Origin: Salvelinus alpinus
Taxonomy: Eukaryota; Chordata; Actinopteri; Salmoniformes; Salmonidae
Reading direction: 5' to 3'
NCBI RefSeq assembly: GCF_045679555.1
Contig: NC_092115.1
Span: 35,038,728-35,102,727 of the forward strand
Length of the DNA: 64,000 nt
The notes under the pieces are model-generated. The model was given only the letters and a program-made list of their open reading frames with translations. It was not told the origin of the DNA and did no database searches. Position 1 is the first letter of the stretch, and each line of letters begins with the position of its first letter. The position numbers and the translations under genes were made by a program. Shown here one piece after another: positions 54,756 through 64,000 of the stretch.

Positions 54756-56580
54756 GTGCAGCAAAATGCTTGTGTTACTAGCTCCAGCAGTGCAGTAGAA
54801 TGTCTTGTGTTACTAGCTCCAGCAGTGCAGTAGAATGTATTGTGTTACTAGCTTCAACAGGCCAGTAGAATGTATTGTGTTACTATCTCCAACAGTGCAG
54901 TAGAATGTCTTGTGTTACAAGCTTCAACAGGCCAGTAGAATGTATTGTGTTACTATCTCCAACAGTGCAGTAGAATGTATTGTGTTACTAGCTCCAGCAG
55001 TGCAGTAGAATGTCTTGTGTTACTATCTCCAACAGTGCAGTAAAATGTCTTGTGATACTAGCTCCAACAGTATAGTAGAATGTCTTGTGTTACTAGCTCC
55101 AGCAGTACAGTAGAATATCTAGTGTTACTAGCTCCAACAGTGCAATAGAATGTATTGTGTTACTAGCTCCAGCAGTGCAGTAGAATGTCTTGTGTTACTA
55201 GCTCCAACAGTACAGTAGAATGTATTGTGTTACTAGCTCCAACAGTGCAGTAGAATGTATTGTGTTACTAGCTCCAGCAGTGCAGTAGAATGTCTTGTGT
55301 TACTAGCTCCAACAGTGTAGTAGAATGTCTTGTGTTACTAGCTCCAACAGTACAGTAGAATGTCTAGTGGTACTAGCTTCAACAGGCCAGTAGAATGTAT
55401 TGTGTTACTAGCTCCAACAGTGCAGTAGAATGTATTGTGTTACTAGCTCCAACAGTGCATTAGAATGTCTTGTGTTACTAGCTCCAACAGTGCAGTAGAA
55501 TGTCTTGTGTTACTAGCTCCAGCAGTGCAGTAGAATGTCTTGTGTTACTAGCTCCAGCAGTGCAGTAGAATGTATTGTGTTACTAGCTCCAAAAGTGCAG
55601 TATAATGTCTTTTGTTACTAGCTCCAACAGTGCAGTAGAATGTCTTGTGTTACTAGCTCCAGCAGTGCAGTAGAATGTCTAGTGTTACTAGCTCCAGCAG
55701 TGTAGTAGAATGTCTAGTGTTACTAGCTCCAGCAGTATAGTAGAATGTCTTGTGTTACCAGCTCCAACAGGGCAGTAGAATGTCTTGTGTTACTAGCTCC
55801 AGCACTGCAGTAGAATGTATTGTGTTACTAGCTCCAACAGTGCAGTAGAATGTATTGTGTTACTAGCTCCAGCAGTGCAGTAGAATGTCTTGTGTTACTA
55901 TCTCCAACAGTGCAGTAGAATGTCTTGTGTTATTAGTTCCAACAGTGCAGTAGAATGTCTTGTGTTACTAGCTTCAACAGGCCAGTAGAATGTATTGTGT
56001 TACTAGCTCCAACAATGCAGTAGAATGTATTGTGTTACTAGCTTCAACAGGCCAGTAGAATGTATTGGGTTACTATCTCCAACAGTGCAGTAGAATGTCT
56101 TGTGTTACTATCTCCAACAGTGCAGTAGAATGTCTTGTGTTACTAGCTCCAACAGTGCGTAGAATGTATTGTGTTACTAGCTCCAACAGTGCAGTAGAAT
56201 GTATTGTGTTACTAGCTCCAACAGTGCAGTAGAATGTCTTGTGTTACTAGCTCCAACAGTGCAGTAGAATGTCTTGTGTTACTAGCTCCAGCAGTGCAGT
56301 AGAATGTCTTGTGTTACTAGCTCCAGCAGTGCAGTAGAATGTATTGTGTTACTAGCTCCAAAAGTGCAGTAGAATGTCTTGTGTTACTAGCTTCAACAGT
56401 GCAGTAGAATGTCTTGTGTTACTAGCTCCAGCAGTGTAGTAGAATGTCTAGTGTTACTAGCTCCAGCAGTGCAGTAGAATGTCTAGTGTTACTAGCTCCA
56501 GCAGTATAGTAGAATGTATTGTGTTACCAGCTCCAACAGGGCAGTAGAATGTCTTGTGTTACTAGCTCCAGCACTGCAGT

Positions 56581-59500
56581 AGAATGTATTGTGTTACTAG
56601 CTCAAACAGTGCAGTAGAATGTATTGTGTTACTAGCTCCAGCAGTGCAGTAGAATGTATTGTGTTACTAGCTCCAACAGTGCAGTAGAATGTATTGTGTT
56701 ACTAGCTCCAGCAGTGCAGTAGAATGTCTTGTTTTACTATCTCCAACAGTGCAGTAGAATGTCTTGTGTTATTAGTTCCAACAGTGCAGTAGAATGTCTA
56801 GTGTTACTAGCTTCAACAGTGCAGTAGAATGTCTTGTGTTACTATCTCCAACAGTGCAGTAGAATGTCTTGTGTTACTATTTCCAACAGTGCAGTAGAAT
56901 GTATTGTGTTACTAGCTCCAACATTGCAGTAGAATGTCTTGTGTTACTAGCTTCAACAGTGCAGTAGAATGTCTTGTGTTACTAGCACCAGCAGTGCAGT
57001 AGAATGTATTGTGTTACTAGCTCCAACAGTACAGTAGAATGTCTTGTGTTACTAGCTCCAGCAGTGCAGTAGAATGTCTTGTGTTACTAGCTCCAGCAGT
57101 GCAGTAGATTGTATTGTCTTACTAGCTTCAACAGGCCAGTAGAATGTATTGTGTTACTAGCTCCAACAGTGCAGTAGAATGTATTGTGTTACTAGCTCCA
57201 ACAGTGCAGTAGAATGTATTGTGTTACTAGCTTCAACAGTACAGTAGAATGTATTGTGTTACTAGCTCCAACAGGCCAGTAGAATGTATTGTGTTACTAG
57301 CTCCAACAGTGCAGTAGAATGTATTGTGTTACTAGCTTCAACAGGCCAGTAGAATGTATTGTGTTACTAGCTCCAACAGTGCAGTAGAATGTCTTGTGTT
57401 ACGAGCTTCAACAGGCCAGTAGAATGTATTGTGTTACTAGCTCCAACAGTGCAGTAGAATGTCTTGTGTGACTAGCTTCAACAGGCCAGCAGAATGTATT
57501 GTGTTACTAGCTCCAACAGGCCAGTAGAATGTATTGTGTTACTAGCTCCAACAGTGCAGTAGAATGTATTGTGTTACTAGCTCCAACAGTGCAGTAGAAT
57601 GTCTTATGTTACTAGCTCCAACAGTGGAGTAGAATGTATTGTGTTACTAGCTCCAGCAGTGCAGTAGAATGTATTGTGTTACTAGCTCCAACAGTGCAGT
57701 AGAATGTCTTGTGTTACTAGCTCCAACAGTACAGTAGAATGTCTTGTGTTACTAGCTCCAGCAGTGCAGTAGAATGTCTTGTGTTACTAGCTCCAACAGT
57801 GTAGTAGAATGTCTTGTGTTACTAGCTCCAGCAGTGCAGTAGAATGTATTGTGTTACTAGCTCCAACAGTACAGTAGAATGTCTTGTGTTACTAGCTCCA
57901 GCAGTGCAGTAGAATGTATTGTGTTACTAGCTTCAACAGTTCAGTAGAATGTATTGTGTTACTAGCTCCAACAGTGCAGTAGAATGTATTGTGTTACTAG
58001 CTCCGACAGTGCAGTAGAATGTCTTGTGTTACTATCTCCAACAGTGCAGTAGAATGTATTGTGTTACTAGCTCCAACAGTACAGTAGAATGTATTGTGTT
58101 ACCAGCTCCAACAGGGCAGTAGAATGTCTTGTGTTACTAGCTCCAGCACTGCAGTAGAATGTATTGTGTTACTAGCTCAAACAGTGCAGTAGAATGTATT
58201 GTGTTACTAGCTCCAGCAGTGCAGTAGAATGTATTGTGTTACTAGCTCCAACAGTGCAGTAGAATGTATTGTGTTACTAGCTCAAACAGTGCAGTAGAAT
58301 GTATTGTGTTACTAGCTCCAGCAGTGCAGTAGAATGTATTGTGTTACTAGCTCCAACAGTGCAGTAGAATGTATTGTGTTACTAGCTCCAGCAGTGCAGT
58401 AGAATGTCTTGTTTTACTATCTCCAACAGTGCAGTAGAATGTCTTGTGTTATTAGTTCCAACAGTGCAGTAGAATGTCTAGTGTTACTAGCTTCAACAGT
58501 GCAGTAGAATGTCTTGTGTTACTATCTCCAACAGTGCAGTAGAATGTCTTGTGTTACTATTTCCAACAGTGCAGTAGAATGTATTGTGTTACTAGCTCCA
58601 ACATTGCAGTAGAATGTCTTGTGTTACTAGCTTCAACAGTGCAGTAGAATGTCTTGTGTTACTAGCACCAGCAGTGCAGTAGAATGTATTGTGTTACTAG
58701 CTCCAACAGTACAGTAGAATGTCTTGTGTTACTAGCTCCAGCAGTGCAGTAGAATGTCTTGTGTTACTAGCTCCAGCAGTGCAGTAGATTGTATTGTCTT
58801 ACTAGCTTCAACAGGCCAGTAGAATGTATTGTGTTACTAGCTCCAACAGTGCAGTAGAATGTATTGTGTTACTAGCTCCAACAGTGCAGTAGAATGTATT
58901 GTGTTACTAGCTTCAACAGTACAGTAGAATGTATTGTGTTACTAGCTCCAACAGGCCAGTAGAATGTATTGTGTTACTAGCTCCAACAGTGCAGTAGAAT
59001 GTATTGTGTTACTAGCTTCAACAGGCCAGTAGAATGTATTGTGTTACTAGCTCCAACAGTGCAGTAGAATGTCTTGTGTTACGAGCTTCAACAGGCCAGT
59101 AGAATGTATTGTGTTACTAGCTCCAACAGTGCAGTAGAATGTCTTGTGTTACTAGCTTCAACAGGCCAGCAGAATGTATTGTGTTACTAGCTCCAACAGG
59201 CCAGTAGAATGTATTGTGTTACTAGCTCCAACAGTGCAGTAGAATGTATTGTGTTACTAGCTCCAACAGTGCAGTAGAATGTCTTATGTTACTAGCTCCA
59301 ACAGTGGAGTAGAATGTATTGTGTTACTAGCTCCAGCAGTGCAGTAGAATGTATTGTGTTACTAGCTCCAACAGTGCAGTAGAATGTCTTGTGTTACTAG
59401 CTCCAACAGTACAGTAGAATGTCTTGTGTTACTAGCTCCAGCAGTGCAGTAGAATGTCTTGTGTTACTAGCTCCAACAGTGTAGTAGAATGTCTTGTGTT

Positions 59501-59940
59501 ACTAGCTCCAGCAGTGCAGTAGAATGTATTGTGTTACTAGCTCCAACAGTACAGTAGACTGTCTTGTGTTACTAGCTCCAGCAGTGCAGTAGAATGTATT
59601 GTGTTACTAGCTTCAACAGTTCAGTAGAATGTATTGTGTTACTAGCTCCAACAGTGCAGTAGAATGTATTGTGTTACTAGCTCCGACAGTGCAGTAGAAT
59701 GTCTTGTGTTACTATCTCCAACAGTGCAGTAGAATGTATTGTGTTACTAGCTCCAACAGTACAGTAGAATGTATTGTGTTACCAGCTCCAACAGGGCAGT
59801 AGAATGTCTTGTGTTACTAGCTCCAGCACTGCAGTAGAATGTATTGTGTTACTAGCTCAAACAGTGCAGTAGAATGTATTGTGCTACTAGCTCCAGCAGT
59901 GCAGTAGAATGTATTGTGTTACTAGCTCCAACAGTGCAGT
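56581..59940. repeat. Tandem duplication of a 1,680-bp block (48 units)
   Basis: 56,581-58,260 and 58,261-59,940 line up base for base with an offset of 1,680. I found three differences: 57,470 (G/T), 59,559 (A/C) and 59,884 (T/C). Marker variants shared by both include GTTTTACTATC at 56,731 and 58,411 and ACAGGCCAGC at 57,481 and 59,161. Confidence 0.9.
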
Positions 59941-61140
59941 AGAATGTATTGTGTTACTAGCTCCAGCAGTGCAGTAGAATGTCTAGTGTTACTAGCTCCA
60001 GCAGTGTAGTAGAATGTCTAGTGTTACTAGCTCCAGCAGTATAGTAGAATGTCTTGTGTTACCAGCTCCAACAGGGCAGTAGAATGTCTTGTGTTACTAG
60101 CTCCAGCACTGCAGTAGAATGTATTGTGTTACTAGCTCCAACAGTGCAGTAGAATGTATTGTGTTACTAGCTCCAGCAGTGCAGTAGAATGTCTTGTGTT
60201 ACTATCTCCAACAGTGCAGTAGAATGTCTTGTGTTATTAGTTCCAACAGTGCAGTAGAATGTCTTGTGTTACTAGCTTCAACAGGCCAGTAGAATGTATT
60301 GTGTTACTAGCTCCAACAATGCAGTAGAATGTATTGTGTTACTAGCTTCAACAGGCCAGTAGAATGTATTGGGTTACTATCTCCAACAGTGCAGTAGAAT
60401 GTCTTGTGTTACTATCTCCAACAGTGCAGTAGAATGTCTTGTGTTACTAGCTCCAACAGTGCAGTAGAATGTATTGTGTTACTAGCTCCAACAGTGCAGT
60501 AGAATGTATTGTGTTACTAGCTCCAACAGTGCAGTAGAATGTCTTGTGTTACTAGCTCCAACAGTGCAGTAGAATGTCTTGTGTTACTAGCTCCAGCAGT
60601 GCAGTAGAATGTCTTGTGTTACCAGCTCCAGCAGTGCAGTAGAATGTATTGTGTTACTAGCTCCAAAAGTGCAGTAGAATGTCTTGTGTTACTAGCTTCA
60701 ACAGTGCAGTAGAATGTCTTGTGTTACTAGCTCCAGCAGTGCAGTAGAATGTCTAGTGTTACTAGCTCCAGCAGTGCAGTAGAATGTCTAGTGTTACTAG
60801 CTCCAGCAGTATAGTAGAATGTATTGTGTTACCAGCTCCAACAGGGCAGTAGAATGTCTTGTGTTACTAGCTCCAGCACTGCAGTAGAATGTATTGTGTT
60901 ACTAGCTCAAACAGTGCAGTAGAATGTATTGTGTTACTAGCTCCAGCAGTGCAGTAGAATGTATTGTGTTACTAGCTCCAACAGTGCAGTAGAATGTATT
61001 GTGTTACTAGCTCCAGCAGTGCAGTAGAATGTCTTGTTTTACTATCTCCAACAGTGCAGTAGAATGTCTTGTGTTATTAGTTCCAACAGTGCAGTAGAAT
61101 GTCTAGTGTTACTTGCTTCAACAGTGCAGTAGAATGTCTT

Positions 61141-63030
61141 GTGTTACTATCGCCAACAGTGCAGTAGAATGTCTTGTGTTACTATTTCCAACAGTGCAGT
61201 AGAATGTATTGTGTTACTAGCTCCAACATTGCAGTAGAATGTCTTGTGTTACTAGCTTCAACAGTGCAGTAGAATGTCTTGTGTTACTAGCACCAGCAGT
61301 GCAGTAGAATGTATTGTGTTACTAGCTCCAACAGTACAGTAGAATGTCTTGTGTTACTAGCTCCAGCAGTGCAGTAGAATGTCTTGTGTTACTAGCTCCA
61401 GCAGTGCAGTAGATTGTATTGTCTTACTAGCTTCAACAGGCCAGTAGAATGTATTGTGTTACTAGCTCCAACAGTGCAGTAGAATGTATTGTGTTACTAG
61501 CTCCAACAGTGCAGTAGAATGTATTGTGTTACTAGCTTCAACAGTACAGTAGAATGTATTGTGTTACTAGCTCCAACAGGCCAGTAGAATGTATTGTGTT
61601 ACTAGCTCCAACAGTGCAGTAGAATGTATTGTGTTACTAGCTTCAACAGGCCAGTAGAATGTATTGTGTTACTAGCTCCAACAGTGCAGTAGAATGTCTT
61701 GTGTTACGAGCTTCAACAGGCCAGTAGAATGTATTGTGTTACTAGCTCCAACAGTGCAGTAGAATGTCTTGTGTTACTAGCTTCAACAGGCCAGCAGAAT
61801 GTATTGTGTTACTAGCTCCAACAGGCCAGTAGAATGTATTGTGTTACTAGCTCCAACAGTGCAGTAGAATGTATTGTGTTACTAGCTCCAACAGTGCAGT
61901 AGAATGTCTTATGTTACTAGCTCCAACAGTGGAGTAGAATGTATTGTGTTACTAGCTCCAGCAGTGCAGTAGAATGTATTGTGTTACTAGCTCCAACAGT
62001 GCAGTAGAATGTCTTGTGTTACTAGCTCCAACAGTACAGTAGAATGTCTTGTGTTACTAGCTCCAGCAGTGCAGTAGAATGTCTTGTGTTACTATCGCCA
62101 ACAGTGCAGTAGAATGTCTTGTGTTACTATTTCCAACAGTGCAGTAGAATGTATTGTGTTACTAGCTCCAACATTGCAGTAGAATGTCTTGTGTTACTAG
62201 CTTCAACAGTGCAGTAGAATGTCTTGTGTTACTAGCACCAGCAGTGCAGTAGAATGTATTGTGTTACTAGCTCCAACAGTACAGTAGAATGTCTTGTGTT
62301 ACTAGCTCCAGCAGTGCAGTAGAATGTCTTGTGTTACTAGCTCCAGCAGTGCAGTAGATTGTATTGTCTTACTAGCTTCAACAGGCCAGTAGAATGTATT
62401 GTGTTACTAGCTCCAACAGTGCAGTAGAATGTATTGTGTTACTAGCTCCAACAGTGCAGTAGAATGTATTGTGTTACTAGCTTCAACAGTACAGTAGAAT
62501 GTATTGTGTTACTAGCTCCAACAGGCCAGTAGAATGTATTGTGTTACTAGCTCCAACAGTGCAGTAGAATGTATTGTGTTACTAGCTTCAACAGGCCAGT
62601 AGAATGTATTGTGTTACTAGCTCCAACAGTGCAGTAGAATGTCTTGTGTTACGAGCTTCAACAGGCCAGTAGAATGTATTGTGTTACTAGCTCCAACAGT
62701 GCAGTAGAATGTCTTGTGTTACTAGCTTCAACAGGCCAGCAGAATGTATTGTGTTACTAGCTCCAACAGGCCAGTAGAATGTATTGTGTTACTAGCTCCA
62801 ACAGTGCAGTAGAATGTATTGTGTTACTAGCTCCAACAGTGCAGTAGAATGTCTTATGTTACTAGCTCCAACAGTGGAGTAGAATGTATTGTGTTACTAG
62901 CTCCAGCAGTGCAGTAGAATGTATTGTGTTACTAGCTCCAACAGTGCAGTAGAATGTCTTGTGTTACTAGCTCCAACAGTACAGTAGAATGTCTTGTGTT
63001 ACTAGCTCCAGCAGTGCAGTAGAATGTCTT
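61141..63030. repeat. Tandem duplication of a 945-bp block (27 units)
   Basis: The rare variant GTGTTACTATCGCCAACAG is found at 61,141 and 62,086, exactly 945 bp apart, and ACAGGCCAGC at 61,786 and 62,731 has the same spacing. The two blocks are adjacent. Confidence 0.85.
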
Positions 63031-64000
63031 GTGTTACTAGCTCCAACAGTGTAGTAGAATGTCTTGTGTTACTAGCTCCAGCAGTGCAGTAGAATGTATT
63101 GTGTTACTAGCTCCAACAGTACAGTAGAATGTCTTGTGTTACTAGCTCCAGCAGTGCAGTAGAATGTATTGTGTTACTAGCTTCAACAGTTCAGTAGAAT
63201 GTATTGTGTTACTAGCTCCAACAGTGCAGTAGAATGTATTGTGTTACTAGCTCCAACAGTGCAGTAGAATGTCTTGTGTTACTATCTCCAACAGTGCAGT
63301 AGAATGTATTGTGTTACTAGCTCCAACAGTACAGTAGAATGTATTGTGTTACCAGCTCCAACAGGGCAGTAGAATGTCTTGTGTTACTAGCTCCAGCACT
63401 GCAGTAGAATGTATTGTGTTACTAGCTCAAACAGTGCAGTAGAATGTATTGTGTTACTAGCTCCAGCAGTGCAGTAGAATGTATTGTGTTACTAGCTCCA
63501 ACAGTGCAGTAGAATGTATTGTGTTACTAGCTCCAGCAGTGCAGTAGAATGTCTTGTTTTACTATCTCCAACAGTGCAGTAGAATGTCTTGTGTTATTAG
63601 TTCCAACAGTGCAGTAGAATGTCTAGTGTTACTAGCTTCAACAGTGCAGTAGAATGTCTTGTGTTACTATCTCCAGCAGTGCAGTAGAACGTATTGTGTT
63701 ACTAGCTCCAGCAGTGCAGTAGAATGTATTGTGTTACTAGCTCCAAAAGTGCAGTAGAATGTCTTGTGTTACTAGCTTCAACAGTGCAGTAGAATGTCTT
63801 GTGTTACTAGCTCCAGCAGTGCAGTAGAATGTCTAGTGTTACTAGCTCCAGCAGTGCAGTAGAATGTATTGTGTTACTAGCTCCAACAGTGCAGTAGATT
63901 GTATTGTGTTACTAGCTCCAGCAGTGCAGTAGAATGTCTTGTTTTACTATCTCCAACAGTGCAGTAGAATGTCTTGTGTTATTAGTTCCAACAGTGCAGT

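Larger units (their letters stand above)
54756..64000. repeat. 35-bp satellite array, about 264 units, open at right edge
   Basis: The unit is GTGCAGTAGAATGT(C/A)TTGTG followed by TTACTAGCTCCA(A/G)CA, exactly 35 bp. Variants are confined to a few positions: CT, AT or CTA after GAATGT; TAGCTCC versus TATCTCC or TAGCTTC; AACAG versus AGCAG; and TGCAG versus CCAG, TACAG, TGTAG or TATAG. The first unit (AGCAAAATGCTTGTG) is 34 bp and divergent. I noticed one further length change, a missing A at about 56,159. The length is not a multiple of three and each unit carries TAG, so it is non-coding. It is not CRISPR: units are contiguous without spacers. Confidence 0.97.

Noticed and set aside
54756..64000. 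CRISPR-like array
   Set aside because: Units are directly adjacent without unique spacers, the unit varies at fixed positions, and the DNA is eukaryotic. It is a satellite.

Overview
This is vertebrate nuclear DNA, most likely from a salmonid fish (Oncorhynchus, Salmo or Salvelinus type). The reasons are the density and kinds of repeats: several Tc1 families typical of salmonids, including one with Sleeping Beauty-type ends; RSg-1-like and L2-type LINE 3' ends; tRNA-derived SINEs with the shared tail ending in TTAAATAAA; a 5S rRNA-derived SINE; and many GCTAACGTTAGC-type stretches. There are no bacterial-style operons, and almost every open frame belongs to a mobile element.

Only one host protein-coding exon can be supported. 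On the minus strand at 17,245-17,337 lies a 31-codon first coding exon ending in a GTAAGT splice donor. Its translation matches the N-terminus of Rho-associated kinase 1 (rock1). The gene runs to the left, so 1-17,244 is the start of its first coding-region intron, and 17,338 to about 18,180 should hold the 5' UTR and promoter. No second exon is seen before the left edge. Everything right of about 18.2 kb is upstream of rock1 and holds no recognisable host coding exon.

Layout. 1-17 kb (rock1 intron): a Tc1 element split by a truncated L2 LINE (1.8-4.8 kb); a Tc1 fragment with a triple 57-bp repeat followed by a 5S-derived SINE (4.9-5.7 kb); a foldback MITE (7.5-8.0 kb); a 2.5-kb element with perfect 20-bp inverted ends that contains another Tc1 (10.7-13.1 kb); and a Tc1 with long arms (13.3-14.6 kb). 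18-30 kb: two SINEs, then a hAT (ZBED-like) transposase pseudogene split by a decayed Ty3/gypsy retrotransposon with both LTRs (20.7-28.1 kb), then a second ZBED-like relic carrying a solo LTR. 30-35 kb: nested LINE and Tc1 fragments. 35-41.3 kb: two inverted copies of a dispersed repeat, one holding an apparently full-length 4.27-kb L2 LINE and the other a SINE. 44.2-47.5 kb: a large foldback whose right arm was hit by a LINE tail, which was in turn hit by a Sleeping Beauty-type Tc1. 54.8-64.0 kb: a 35-bp satellite of about 264 units with higher-order duplications, running off the right edge.

The window is best read as a record of nested insertions next to one conserved gene start. I found no convincing new multi-gene system. 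The most interesting structures are the phase-locked satellite, the two inverted arrangements whose sister copies show the pre-insertion sites, and two L2 copies about 99.8% identical, one of which is a single 13-bp deletion away from an uninterrupted frame.
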